Positions 1-8,142 of a DNA stretch of 64,000 bases are shown here, one piece after another. The notes under the pieces were generated by a model. The model saw nothing but the letters and a program-made list of their open reading frames with translations, was not told the DNA's origin and searched no databases. The translations under genes and the position numbers were made by a program. Position 1 is the first letter of the stretch. Every line of letters starts with the position of its first letter. Source of the DNA: CATQGW01 sp965242565 (lineage in GTDB: Bacteria > Chloroflexota > Dehalococcoidia > Bin125); contig OZ251457.1 of assembly GCA_965242565.1 (NCBI GenBank), forward strand, positions 682,001 through 746,000, given 5' to 3'.

Positions 1-1
1 C

Positions 2-385
2 CTCGTCGGCGATCCGGCAATCATCGGAGGATTCGACTCAGCCGCCGCGGCCCACCAGAACTTCTACGCAGACCTCCTGCCAATCCACAAACTGCCCATT
101 CACAGGCTGGAGGCGCGCCTCGACGCAGTGAGCGATCTGATCGAGCGGCTTGAGACCGCCCGACATCAATTTCCCCTCGATCTGGAGCCGCCGACCGACA
201 CGGACTACCGCCTGCGTCACCCCGACCTGCTCGACCCCGGTACTCAGCGCGAGCTCAACCTGGCCACGCAGGAACTCGCCGCCGCGAGGCGGCGCATCAG
301 CGACCCACACCGCCGAATCACCGAGATCCGCAAAGCCGCCGCCGGCCTCACCGCCGCAGCCGAAGACGAGCGCGCCTCCGACTGA
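2..385 (+). CDS. PaREP1-like protein, 5' partial
   Basis: The frame is open from the first bases of the window and ends with TGA, so the N-terminus lies outside. The visible part contains an AHQNFY motif followed by a helical stretch and a PLDLEPPTDTDYRLRHPDLL segment. The genes at 410-940 and 1018-1458 have the same pattern (HVNFYDD or HQNFYED, then a DEA helix, then PPDL or PLDL, then a D-R/T-x-Y motif). These three are therefore paralogues. The motif set resembles the PaREP1/PaREP8 family, small helical HEPN-like proteins of unknown role. The C-terminal 50 residues are Arg/Ala-rich and absent from the third paralogue. Paralogy is seen directly; the family name is inferred from memory of the motifs. 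Confidence 0.6.
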   Translation, partial: LVGDPAIIGGFDSAAAAHQNFYADLLPIHKLPIHRLEARLDAVSDLIERLETARHQFPLDLEPPTDTDYRLRHPDLLDPGTQRELNLATQELAAARRRISDPHRRITEIRKAAAGLTAAAEDERASD

Positions 386-409
386 CGCCTATGCTCCCGG
401 GCGGACGAC

Positions 410-940
410 TCACCCGCCGGCGGATGCGTTCCGCCGCTGGGCGCGCTTCTCGGCGCACCGCCGCGCCGCGCGGAGATACCCGCGATCGCTCGGCGCAGCC
501 AGATCGAGCGGTAGATCGCGGTGCGCCTCATCCAGCATCGCGCAGACCCGCCGCACGCCGATCTGCGACCAGCGGATCATCGCCGGCTCCATCAGGTCGT
601 CGTAGAAATTCACGTGCAGATTCAGGGCGGACTGAACCAGGTTGAAGATCTCGGGCGGATCGGCCTCAACCGCGCGGTCGATCTGATAGGCGATCGGCAT
701 GATCTGGCTGTGTTCGCAGTAGTACCAGCCCCGCGCGTCGGCGAACACCCTGAGCCGGCGCGAGACCGCGCCCCACAGCTTCTCGCACGCCTGGGCGCGC
801 AACTCTCCGTCGATCTCCGCGTCCGGGCGCTCAAGGATCGCGGCGGCGGCGGCCAACAGCGCATCGCTGGTCTCGATGTGCGGAGTAAGCGGCGGAGCGG
901 CGGGCTGATACGCGGGCAGATCGGCGGCGGGCGTAGTCAT
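410..940 (-). CDS. PaREP1-like protein, second paralogue
   Basis: This gene encodes about 176 residues. The ATG at 940 is preferred over the one at 961 because a GGAAGG Shine-Dalgarno sequence lies about 7 bases before it. After a Pro/Ala-rich N-terminus comes CEKLWGAVSRRLRVFADARG, then a region ending in HVNFYDD, then DEAHRDLPLDLAAPSDRGY. The third paralogue has matching blocks (SEKIWGAAAHRLKEIAEARG, HQNFYED, DEAQRTMPPDLPMPADRHY). The gene runs opposite to its two relatives and diverges from the third one, with only 77 bases between the starts. No catalytic residues can be assigned. HEPN-type folds often belong to RNA-binding or toxin-like proteins, but nothing here proves that. Confidence 0.65.
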   Translation of the reverse strand: MTTPAADLPAYQPAAPPLTPHIETSDALLAAAAAILERPDAEIDGELRAQACEKLWGAVSRRLRVFADARGWYYCEHSQIMPIAYQIDRAVEADPPEIFNLVQSALNLHVNFYDDLMEPAMIRWSQIGVRRVCAMLDEAHRDLPLDLAAPSDRGYLRAARRCAEKRAQRRNASAGG

Positions 941-1017
941 CGGAAGCCCTTCCCTGACCATTGGGCGTCGGCGTTAAGCTGACATCAGCCTAACGCGATG
1001 TCGTACCCGGATGCCCG

Positions 1018-1458
1018 ATGACCACCCAACCGATCGAGAGCCACGCGGTACACAGCCAACGCATGCTAGAGCATGCAGCACTCATGCTGGAGCAGGGCGA
1101 CCGGCTGCAAGCCTCGGAGAAGATCTGGGGCGCGGCGGCGCATCGACTCAAGGAGATCGCTGAAGCGCGCGGCTGGCCGAATGCCGGCCACGCGGACATC
1201 TGGGCGATCGTCGGCCACATCACCGCCCTCTCCGGCGAGCCGCGGATCGACGAGCTGTTCGCCGTCGCCAACGACACCCACCAGAACTTCTACGAAGACC
1301 GCTACTCGCTCACGCAACTCGCGCGGCGCCATGAGCAGGTCAGCGCGCTGCTGGAGCTGCTCGACGAGGCGCAGCGGACGATGCCGCCTGACCTGCCGAT
1401 GCCCGCCGATCGGCACTACCGCCGCCGTCACAACCTGACCGCGGCCAACCGGAGCTGA
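1018..1458 (+). CDS. PaREP1-like protein, third paralogue
   Basis: This 146-residue protein is the most compact of the three related genes at the left edge. It is predicted to be all-helical. Conserved blocks are SEKIWGAAAHRLKEIAEARG near residue 35, HQNFYED near residue 88, and a C-terminal DEAQRTMPPDLPMPADRHY. The ATG at 1018 has no clear Shine-Dalgarno, so a leaderless message from the shared divergent region is possible. The function is unknown. PaREP1 proteins were first described from archaea, so their presence here may reflect transfer, but base composition does not differ visibly from neighbours. Confidence 0.65.
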   Translation: MTTQPIESHAVHSQRMLEHAALMLEQGDRLQASEKIWGAAAHRLKEIAEARGWPNAGHADIWAIVGHITALSGEPRIDELFAVANDTHQNFYEDRYSLTQLARRHEQVSALLELLDEAQRTMPPDLPMPADRHYRRRHNLTAANRS

Positions 1459-1521
1459 CCAACCGAACCGGGCCGTCGGCAACGGCGTAGGCTGGCGACA
1501 TAAGCGGATCGGAGAGACGCG

Positions 1522-3234
1522 ATGGGTGCGACGGTTCGAGTCTGCGCATTGGACGAGCTGCAACGCGACGGCGTGCGCGTCGTCTCCACCGGCGAGCGGA
1601 CCGTGGCCGTGTTCTGGCACCGCGGTGAGGTCTTCGCCGTTGATAACCGCTGCCCCCACATGGGCTTCCCGCTCAGCCAGGGCACCGTCGCCGACGGCAT
1701 CCTCACCTGCCACTGGCACCACGCCAAATTCGACCTCTCGGGCGGCTGCGCGTTCGACCTGTTCGCCGACGATGTCGCGGCGTTTCGCAGCGAGCTGCGC
1801 GACGGCGAAGTCTGGATCGACCCGCAGCCGCAGGAAGAAGAAGCCGTCGCGCACTGGACGCGCAAGCTGCAGGAGGGCCTGGAGCAAAATCTGCGGCTGG
1901 TCATCGCCAAGTCGGTGATCGGCCTCTGCGCGGCCGGCCGGGCGGACATCGTGCTGGATCGCGCGGCGCGCTTCGGCGTCCGCAACCGCGCCGCCGGCTG
2001 GTCGAGCGGGCTGTCGATCCTCACTGCAATGGCCAACGTGCTGCCGCAACTCGATCCCGACGACCGGCCGCGCGCCCTCTACCAGGGCGTCGTCCACGTC
2101 GCCCGCAGCGTGCAGGGGCAGCCGCCCGACTTCGACATCGCCGCGCTGACCACCGACGAGGCGCGCCCCGACCAGTTCCGCACCTGGTTCCGACGCTTCG
2201 CCGAGGTGCGCTCGCGCGACGCCGCCGAACGCTGCCTGCGCACCGCCGCCGCCGTCGGCCTGGACGCCGAGCAGCTCGCCGACCTGCTCTTCGCGGCCTC
2301 CACCGATCACACCTTCATGGACGTCGGCCACACGCTCGACTTCGCCAACAAGGCCTGCGAACTGCTCGACGCGGTCGGCTGGGACGACGCGCCGGATGTG
2401 CTGAGTTCAGTGATCCCGACGATCACCGGCGCGCAGCGGATGGAGGAAACCTCGGCCTGGCAGCATCCCGTCGATCTGCCCTCGCTGCTGCGCGAGGCTG
2501 GCGACGCGCTGGATGAGGCGCTGGCTGTCGGCGGGCAACATAACAAGAGCTGGGACGCACACCGCCCGCTGGCCGAGTCGATCCTGGACGACCCACCCGA
2601 CGTGTCGCTGCGCCGCATCGTGGATGCGGCCCGCGCCGGCGCGCCGCTGGGCGAACTCAGCTTGACCGTCGCCTACGCCGCCGCCCGCCGCCCGCTCCAC
2701 TTCCACATCTCCAACGAGTTCGGCGACTGGAACACGGTGCATCACACCTTCACCTACACCAACGCGGTCGATCGGGCGATGCAGCGCGCGCCCTCGCGCG
2801 AACTGGCCCGCGCGATCCTCGACGGCGCGGCCTCCGTCTACCTCGAACGCTTCCTCAACATGCCGCGCCAGCCGCGTCCCGAACCGAACGGCGGCGCGGC
2901 CTCGACCGACGATCTGCTGGGGCACTTCGACCGCCAGCAACAGGTGGACGAGACGGCGCAGAGCGTCGCGGATCTGCTCGCGGGCGGCCAGCGCGGAGAT
3001 GTTGTGCGAGCGCTCGGCTCGGCGCTGCTGCGCGAGGACGCCGGCTTCCACTCATTCCAGATCTACGACGCCGCGCTGCGCCTCGCCGAGCGCTTCGGTG
3101 AGCGCCCCGAAGCCGATGATGTGCTAATTGGCGCGAGCCGTTTCCTCACCGCCCACGCGCCGACCGTGCGCTCGATGAATCAGACCTACGAAACAGCCGC
3201 GCGGCTGCACCGCGGCGAGGCGCTGCACGCCTGA
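1522..3234 (+). CDS. Rieske [2Fe-2S] protein with long C-terminal helical domain
   Basis: This 570-residue protein starts with a Rieske domain of about 105 residues. Cluster ligands are visible as C44-P-H46 and C63-H-W-H66, the C-x-H...C-x-x-H pattern of the soluble ferredoxin/oxygenase type. The remaining roughly 460 residues are Ala/Leu/Asp/Arg-rich and probably mostly helical. I recognise no catalytic domain, and there is no obvious mononuclear-iron facial triad as in ring-hydroxylating oxygenases. There is no signal peptide or membrane segment, so it is probably cytoplasmic. A GGAGAG lies just before ATG 1522. It stands alone between the PaREP1-like cluster and a YceI gene. An electron-transfer or redox-sensing role is inferred from the Rieske domain only. 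Confidence 0.8.
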   Translation: MGATVRVCALDELQRDGVRVVSTGERTVAVFWHRGEVFAVDNRCPHMGFPLSQGTVADGILTCHWHHAKFDLSGGCAFDLFADDVAAFRSELRDGEVWIDPQPQEEEAVAHWTRKLQEGLEQNLRLVIAKSVIGLCAAGRADIVLDRAARFGVRNRAAGWSSGLSILTAMANVLPQLDPDDRPRALYQGVVHVARSVQGQPPDFDIAALTTDEARPDQFRTWFRRFAEVRSRDAAERCLRTAAAVGLDAEQLADLLFAASTDHTFMDVGHTLDFANKACELLDAVGWDDAPDVLSSVIPTITGAQRMEETSAWQHPVDLPSLLREAGDALDEALAVGGQHNKSWDAHRPLAESILDDPPDVSLRRIVDAARAGAPLGELSLTVAYAAARRPLHFHISNEFGDWNTVHHTFTYTNAVDRAMQRAPSRELARAILDGAASVYLERFLNMPRQPRPEPNGGAASTDDLLGHFDRQQQVDETAQSVADLLAGGQRGDVVRALGSALLREDAGFHSFQIYDAALRLAERFGERPEADDVLIGASRFLTAHAPTVRSMNQTYETAARLHRGEALHA

Positions 3235-3284
3235 GTCGCCTAAGCGGCATGCCCGAATCACATCACCGCTGAGAGGGCGCAGGG

Positions 3285-3290
3285 TACGCT
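3285..3290 (+). promoter_or_regulatory. Putative -10 element for the YceI-like gene
   Basis: TACGCT lies inside GGTACGCTG, about 20 bases before the chosen ATG at 3311. The same GGTACGCTG string occurs again before the malic enzyme gene near 12082, and a TACGCT sits in the strong promoter near 10394. No good -35 hexamer is visible. A start site 7 bases downstream would leave a short leader carrying the GGAGG at 3300-3304. Confidence 0.35.
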
Positions 3291-3310
3291 GGGGTGCATG
3301 GAGGTTGGCG

Positions 3311-4273
3311 ATGCTCGCTGCGCTGAAATGGCTGACGCCGCGCCGCCTCATCCTGCTCGCGGCGCTGGCCGGCGTGCTCGCCGTCGCCATCATCCTGCTC
3401 TGGTACTTCGTGCTGCGCGGCGATCCGCCGCCGCCGGCTTCGTTACAGGCTGCCGTCCAGTCCGTTCTCGCAGACCAACAGCAAGCGCAACAGGCGCAGG
3501 CGTCCGACGCGGACACATTGGACGCGCAGCAACAGGCGTCGGACGATGTCACGGTCATTGATGCGGACGAGCAGGACTACTCCGACGAGCCCTCGGAAGG
3601 CGTCAGCTACGGCTCCGACCAACAGCCGCCCGAACAGCAACAGGCCGCCCAAGAGGATTCCGCCGCCGACCCGCCGTCCGACGGCGAGTCCACCGAACAG
3701 TCCCGAGGCCCTGAGACGCAACCGCTGCCCGAGTTGCCTGAACTGGCCGGCCCCTGGACGCTCTCCGAGCGCGGCGAGTCGTTCGTCGGCTACCGCATCG
3801 ACGAAGAGCTGGCCAACATCGGCGCAACGACGGCGGTCGGGCGTACCGGCGAGATCACGGCGACGCTGGAGTTCGACGGCGCGGCGATCACCGCCGTGGA
3901 GATCGTCGCCGACCTGCGCACACTGCGCAGCGACCAGAGCTTCCGCGACGGCGCGCTGCGCGACCGCGGACTGGAGTCCGATACCTACCCCTTCGCCACC
4001 TTCCGCCTCACCGAACCGATCCCGATCGACCGCCTGCCGGTGAGCGAGGACACCTTGGCGGTGACCGTCGCCGGCACGCTGGAGCTGCACGGGGTGACCA
4101 ACGATGTACAGATCGCGCTGGCAGGCCAGTACGTCGACGGCCTGGTGGTCGTCTCCGGCTCAACCGAGATCGTGCTGACCGACTACGAGATCGAGGCGCC
4201 CACAGGCTTCCGCGTGCTCTCCATCGCAGAAGCCGGCCTGATGGAGTTCCAAATCGTCTTCGAGCAGAGTTGA
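3311..4273 (+). CDS. Membrane-anchored YceI-family protein
   Basis: This is a 320-residue protein. Residues about 12-34 form one membrane helix (LILLAALAGVLAVAIILLWY), so the rest is probably outside the cytoplasm. Residues about 36-145 are a Gln/Asp/Ser/Pro-rich acidic linker. The C-terminal 170 residues match the YceI lipocalin-like fold: a WTL start, a GRTGEITATLEFDG strand pair, the DLRTLRSDQSFRDGALRDRG segment, and the typical TYPFATFRLTEPI strand. YceI proteins bind isoprenoid or other lipid ligands in a beta-barrel. The ATG at 3311 is chosen because GGAGG lies 6 bases upstream; the TTG at 3305 would leave no space for it. Confidence 0.8.
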   Translation: MLAALKWLTPRRLILLAALAGVLAVAIILLWYFVLRGDPPPPASLQAAVQSVLADQQQAQQAQASDADTLDAQQQASDDVTVIDADEQDYSDEPSEGVSYGSDQQPPEQQQAAQEDSAADPPSDGESTEQSRGPETQPLPELPELAGPWTLSERGESFVGYRIDEELANIGATTAVGRTGEITATLEFDGAAITAVEIVADLRTLRSDQSFRDGALRDRGLESDTYPFATFRLTEPIPIDRLPVSEDTLAVTVAGTLELHGVTNDVQIALAGQYVDGLVVVSGSTEIVLTDYEIEAPTGFRVLSIAEAGLMEFQIVFEQS

Positions 4274-4295
4274 TCGCCAGAGGGAGCGCCCTGCA

Positions 4296-4322
4296 GGCAG
4301 ATGGCCATTTTTGGCACCTGCC
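4296..4322. terminator. Possible bidirectional hairpin between convergent genes
   Basis: GGCAG pairs with CTGCC and, inside a small internal loop, GCCA pairs with TGGC around a TTTT loop. It lies between the end of the YceI-like gene and the end of the leftward gene at 4349. There is no long T-tract after the stem, so this is a weak candidate. Confidence 0.3.
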
Positions 4323-4348
4323 GGCACATAACCTATATAGTGCGATCA

Positions 4349-4684
4349 TCAATTACGCGCTCCGGCGGAGCCGCCGGAAGCCCCGCCATCCCCCAACATC
4401 CCCACCTCAAACCTCAGGTTGCCGAACGAGTCCTGCTCCACATTCCGCACCTCGCCCTCCGCATCCAGGTGGGCGATGATCTGGAACAGGTCGACGCGTC
4501 GCAGGTCCTCATCCGAGTGCTCCATCAGCATCGTCACCGAGATGCGGCGGCCAGGGCCGAGCCGATCGGACTCGGCGCGGATCGCGCGGCGCACCGTGTC
4601 GACATCAGCGAGCGTCGCCGCCTCAACCTCCGGCGGCGCGCGGAGCGCGCCAAGCCGTTCGCGCAGACCGTCGAAGAGTCCCAT
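4349..4684 (-). CDS. Hypothetical protein, 111 residues
   Basis: I do not recognise this protein. It begins MGLFDGLRERLGALRAPPEV and has an acidic-basic mixed middle (SDRLGPGRRISVTMLMEHSD, then DLFQIIAHLDAEGEV). It ends in a Gly/Ser/Ala-rich tail. There is no signal peptide or membrane segment. It is the second gene of a two-gene leftward unit; only 2 bases separate it from the TPR-like gene upstream, whose first residues (MGLVERLRRR) resemble its own. Co-transcription is therefore likely. A small adaptor or regulatory role is only a guess. Confidence 0.6.
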   Translation of the reverse strand: MGLFDGLRERLGALRAPPEVEAATLADVDTVRRAIRAESDRLGPGRRISVTMLMEHSDEDLRRVDLFQIIAHLDAEGEVRNVEQDSFGNLRFEVGMLGDGGASGGSAGARN

Positions 4685-4686
4685 GC

Positions 4687-5310
4687 TTATGTCTCCTTAT
4701 GTGCGCAATTCTGCGCTTCGAGTAGGGCTGCGTCGAGCAGCGCGAGCGTGGCCCCGTCGCCCTCGGAGAGCGCGGCGAGACGCTGTTCGACGAGGCCGGC
4801 GGCCGTCCAGAGGCCGATCAGCAGCCGCGCAGCCTCGCGCCAGTCGGCCTTGCTTGCGGCGAGCTCATCGACCGGCGCCTGGCCGGCGGCGAGAATCGCC
4901 GCGCGGCGTCCGCTCGCGGCCTCGCCTTCCGCGCCAAACTCCTCAATCACCGCGTCGAACTCGTGCGCGGCCTCATCCAGCTCGTTCCGCGCCAGCCGCA
5001 CGTTGCCCAGCGAGAGACGCGAATCGACGTCGTAGGGCCGCGCCAGCGCCGCGCCGCGCGCATGCCGCAGCGCTGGTTCGAGGTCGCCGCCGAAACAGAG
5101 GGCGGCGCCGAGCCGCAAGTCCAGTTCGTCGCTTCGGTTGACCCGCTCGAGCAGCGCGAGCGCCTCGCCGGCCGGCCGGTTGGCCGCGGCGCCGCAGCCG
5201 GCGCGGACCAGACGCTCCGCCTCCGCAAGCAGCGCGATCGCCTCCCGCAACGCCGCGGCGTTGCCCGCTCCCTCGCCCATTCGCCGCCGCAGGCGCTCGA
5301 CCAACCCCAT
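4687..5310 (-). CDS. TPR-like helical repeat protein
   Basis: This 207-residue protein consists almost entirely of Ala/Leu-rich helices with TPR-like spacing. Examples are ALLERVNRSDELDLRLGAAL, ALRHARGAALARPYDVDSRL, and SLGNVRLARNELDEAAHEFD. The last shows the usual N-x-x-x-A-x-x-x-L-D-E-A-x-x-x-F/Y-x-x-A/V trend of a TPR second helix. It is probably a cytoplasmic protein-protein interaction module. It is translated just before the 111-residue gene at 4349-4684 and diverges from dinB, with 62 bases between the starts. The exact partner is unknown. Confidence 0.6.
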   Translation of the reverse strand: MGLVERLRRRMGEGAGNAAALREAIALLAEAERLVRAGCGAAANRPAGEALALLERVNRSDELDLRLGAALCFGGDLEPALRHARGAALARPYDVDSRLSLGNVRLARNELDEAAHEFDAVIEEFGAEGEAASGRRAAILAAGQAPVDELAASKADWREAARLLIGLWTAAGLVEQRLAALSEGDGATLALLDAALLEAQNCAHKET

Positions 5311-5372
5311 TCTGTCCGCCTCCGTCTTCCCGTCGCCGCCCGACTGTTGCGCCCGATGGGTACGGTAATCGT

Positions 5373-6623
5373 ATGAGTGCCGCCGACCGCCCCGATGCCC
5401 CGTCCTCCGTGGCAGGTAACCCCGCGCGCCGCATCATCCACGCCGATATGGATGCGTTCTACGCCTCCGTGGAGCAGCACGACAACCCCGAGCTGCGCGG
5501 CAAGCCCGTGCTGGTGGGCGGCTCGCCGCGCGCGCGCGGCGTGGTGGCTGCGGCGTCGTATGAGAGCCGCACGTTCGGCTGCCGCTCGGCAATGCCGATG
5601 CGCACCGCTGTCCGCTTATGTCCGCACGCCGAGATCGTCCGCCCGCGCTTCAATCGCTACCGCGAGATCTCCGAGCAAATCATGGACATCTTCCGCAGCA
5701 TTAGCCCGCTGGTCGAGCCGCTCTCGCTGGACGAGGCGTTCATCGACATCACGCAGCGGGTCGAGTCGGGTCAGACGCCGCGCGAGGTCGCGGTCTGGAT
5801 CAAGGAGCGGGTGCGCAAGGAGACGGGGCTGACGATCTCCTGCGGCTGCGGTACCACCAAGTCGATCGCCAAGATCGCGTCGGACCGCGACAAGCCGGAC
5901 GGGCTGACGGTGGTGCCGCCGGGCGAGGAGCGCGCCTTTCTCGCGCCGCTGGCCATTTCCGAACTGTGGGGCATCGGCCCCAAGACGGCGCAGCGACTGC
6001 GCGAGATGGGCGTGGAAACGGTGGGCGACCTGGCCGATCGCCCCCTGCCCTGGCTGATTGACCGCTTCGGCGCGCGCGGCGAGTGGTTTCACGAACTGGC
6101 CCAGGGGATCGACCGCCGCGCGGTCAGCACCGAGCGCGAAACCAAATCGATCTCGTCGGAGACGACCTTCGCGGAAGATGTCGGAGATTATGACAAGCTG
6201 GCGGCCAAAGCCCGCGAACAGGCGCGCGACGTGAGCCGCCGACTGCGCCGCTCCGATCTGCGCGCGCGAACGGTGCAAATCAAACTGCGACTCTCCGACT
6301 TCACCACGCTGACCCGCCAGCGCACACTGTCGGGGCTGAGCGACGACGCCGACGAAATCAGCGCGGCGGCGCTGGCGCTGCTGCGGGACCAGTGCGCTCC
6401 CCAGCGCCGTTTTCGGCTGATCGGCGTCGGCGTCTCCAACCTCGAAGCGGGGCAAACGGCAGCCCAGCTCTCGCTCTTCGACGCCGCCAACGTTCCGGCC
6501 GCCGCTCCCCCGGAGTCGATCCAGCGCCGTGCCCGCGACGCTGCCCTGCGCGCCGCAGTGGACGAGCTCCAGGATCGCTTCGGCGCGGAGGTGGTACATC
6601 TGGGCGCGAGCGGCGATGATTAG
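5373..6623 (+). CDS. dinB: DNA polymerase IV (Y-family, translesion)
   Basis: This 416-residue protein has the length and motifs of a Y-family lesion-bypass polymerase. Motif I HADMDAFYASVEQ carries D25, and motif III SLDEAFID carries D120 and E121, which are the metal-binding carboxylates. The thumb helix-hairpin-helix (ISELWGIGPKTAQRLREMGV) and the little-finger domain follow. The C-terminal SLFD (in QLSLFDA) resembles a sliding-clamp binding motif. The TACGGT at 5361-5366 lies only 6 bases before the ATG and no Shine-Dalgarno is visible, so the message may be leaderless. I see no LexA-type operator that I can name. Confidence 0.93.
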   Translation: MSAADRPDAPSSVAGNPARRIIHADMDAFYASVEQHDNPELRGKPVLVGGSPRARGVVAAASYESRTFGCRSAMPMRTAVRLCPHAEIVRPRFNRYREISEQIMDIFRSISPLVEPLSLDEAFIDITQRVESGQTPREVAVWIKERVRKETGLTISCGCGTTKSIAKIASDRDKPDGLTVVPPGEERAFLAPLAISELWGIGPKTAQRLREMGVETVGDLADRPLPWLIDRFGARGEWFHELAQGIDRRAVSTERETKSISSETTFAEDVGDYDKLAAKAREQARDVSRRLRRSDLRARTVQIKLRLSDFTTLTRQRTLSGLSDDADEISAAALALLRDQCAPQRRFRLIGVGVSNLEAGQTAAQLSLFDAANVPAAAPPESIQRRARDAALRAAVDELQDRFGAEVVHLGASGDD

Positions 6624-6629
6624 GCGACC

Positions 6630-7319
6630 ATGAACACCCCCGACCCCCGCAACGCCGACGTGATCTCGTTCGACTGCTACGGCACGCTGATCGACTGGCG
6701 CGGCGGCGTGCGTGAGGCGGTCGGCCGCATGCCGGAGCTGGCCGACGTCGACCTGCGCGCCTTCGCCGAGCGCCGCATCGAGCTGGAGCTGGTCGTGGAG
6801 CACGAGCGCTATCGTCCCTACGACGAGGTGCTGGCGCTGAGCGTGCTGCGCACGGCGGCGGAGTTCGGAGTCGATCTGCCCGCCTCCCGCGGCCGCGAGT
6901 TCGCCGACTCGCTGCGCGATTGGCCGCCGTTCGACGACGCGCCGCGTTTCCTCCAACGACTGCGCGGCCTGAACGTGCCGATGGCGATCCTATCCAACGT
7001 CACGCAGGCCGGCCTGCGCGGCAGCGTGCGGACGCTGGGCGCGCCGTTCGACCATCTGATCACGGCGGAGGAGCTGCGCTCCTACAAACCGTCGCCGCCG
7101 CACTGGGCGGCGCTCCAGGCGGCACGTGGCATCGGCCCGGCCGAACAACTGCACGTGGCCGGCTCAATCGCGCACGACATCCGACCCTCCGTCGCGCTCG
7201 GCGTGCCCGCCGTTTGGGTCAACCGCGAGGGCGAAACCGCGCCTGCCGACGCGACGCCTACGCTGACGGTGGCCAGCCTCGACGAGCTGGCCGAGCTGTG
7301 GCGTCTGCCGGACGCCTGA
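6630..7319 (+). CDS. HAD-superfamily hydrolase, haloacid dehalogenase-like
   Basis: This 229-residue protein starts its core with SFDCYGTLIDW, so D15 is the expected nucleophile. The second HAD motif is AILSNVT, the lysine motif is SYKPSPPHW, and the acidic motif lies in AGSIAHDIRPSVALG. The helical cap between motifs I and II is of the C1 type used by 2-haloacid dehalogenases and phosphoglycolate phosphatase-like enzymes. The substrate cannot be told from sequence. It starts 7 bases after dinB and is followed by two cupin genes, which suggests a small co-transcribed unit. Confidence 0.82.
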   Translation: MNTPDPRNADVISFDCYGTLIDWRGGVREAVGRMPELADVDLRAFAERRIELELVVEHERYRPYDEVLALSVLRTAAEFGVDLPASRGREFADSLRDWPPFDDAPRFLQRLRGLNVPMAILSNVTQAGLRGSVRTLGAPFDHLITAEELRSYKPSPPHWAALQAARGIGPAEQLHVAGSIAHDIRPSVALGVPAVWVNREGETAPADATPTLTVASLDELAELWRLPDA

Positions 7320-7357
7320 CCAGACTCTTGACCAGACGCCTGAAAGGAGCGGCGGCG

Positions 7358-7744
7358 ATGCGCATCACCCGCATGTACCAGGGCGACGACGGCGTCTCCC
7401 ACTTCGAGGAGCTCGAGGTGGCGCTGCACATCAGCGATGTGGGCGGCGTGACGCGCCGGCTGTTCCCCAACCAGTGCTTCTTCCGCACCACCGAAGAGGG
7501 GCTGACGATCGACTGGCACAACACCGATTGCAAGCGGATGATCATCATCATTCAGGGCGCCTGCGAGGTGGAGGTCGGCCACGGCGAGAAGCGGCGCTTC
7601 GGCCCGGGCGACATCTGCCTGGCCGAGGATGTCGAAGGCCCAGGACACCGCACGGTGGACATCGAAGGCCCGCGCTTCAGCCTGATGGTGGATCTGCCCG
7701 ACGACTGGGATGTGCGCCGCTGGGCGCGCTCCTTCGACCAGTAA
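7358..7744 (+). CDS. Cupin-fold protein, first of a tandem pair
   Basis: The product has 128 residues and starts MRITRMYQGDDGVSHFEELE. The ATG at 7358 follows AAGGAG at 7344-7349. The second cupin motif is recognisable as GEKRRFGPGDICLAEDVEGPGH, the usual G-x-x-x-x-x-GD segment and its strands. The expected metal-binding His cluster of motif I is poor (DWHNTDCKRMIIIIQGACEV), so metal binding is uncertain. The next gene is a diverged copy with the same start (MQITRVYTGDDNQSHFE) and the same end pattern (LEGPR-S-x-F/LMV-x-LP), so the pair arose by duplication. Both are probably small cytoplasmic proteins. Confidence 0.75.
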   Translation: MRITRMYQGDDGVSHFEELEVALHISDVGGVTRRLFPNQCFFRTTEEGLTIDWHNTDCKRMIIIIQGACEVEVGHGEKRRFGPGDICLAEDVEGPGHRTVDIEGPRFSLMVDLPDDWDVRRWARSFDQ

Positions 7745-7764
7745 GAGCAGTAGGAGGTTCTGCG

Positions 7765-8139
7765 ATGCAAATCACCCGCGTCTACACCGGCGACGACAAC
7801 CAGTCGCACTTCGAGACGATCGATGTGCCGCTCGGCGAGAGCCGCTACGGCTCGCTCTCCGAGCTGTTCGAGGCCGAGGGCGTGATCTTCCGCGAGACGC
7901 CGGTCGGCGGCGAGCTGGACTTCCACAACGCGCCGCGCCGCCAGTTCGTGGTCACACTGAGCGGGCTGGTCGAGATCGAGTGCGGCGACGGCGCAACGCG
8001 GCAACTGGGCGCAGGCGACATCCTGCTGGCCGACGACACCACGGGCCAGGGGCACATCACGCGCGATCTCGAAGGCCCGCGCCGCAGCCTCTTCATCCCG
8101 CTGCCGGAGGATTTCGACGTAGACCGCCTGCGTGGGTAA
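7765..8139 (+). CDS. Cupin-fold protein, second of a tandem pair
   Basis: This 124-residue paralogue of the preceding gene is translated from ATG 7765 with AGGAGG about 7 bases upstream. Conserved features are ELDFHNAPRRQFVVTLSG (cupin motif I region), then the GAGDILLADDTTGQGH segment of motif II, then RDLEGPRRSLFIPLP. Two His residues in FHNAPRRQF and GQGH could bind a metal or a small ligand. Homologues elsewhere are usually annotated only as cupin-domain proteins. The two copies may form a heterodimer; that is inference from tandem order only. Confidence 0.75.
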   Translation: MQITRVYTGDDNQSHFETIDVPLGESRYGSLSELFEAEGVIFRETPVGGELDFHNAPRRQFVVTLSGLVEIECGDGATRQLGAGDILLADDTTGQGHITRDLEGPRRSLFIPLPEDFDVDRLRG

Positions 8140-8142
8140 GAC

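Noticed and set aside
1522..1550. tRNA-like T-loop text GGTTCGAGTC
   Set aside because: No acceptor, D or anticodon stem can be built around it; it lies in the Rieske gene start.
1066..2331. 421-residue leftward open frame
   Set aside because: It lies opposite the third PaREP1-like gene and the Rieske gene, and its composition is that of a shadow frame.
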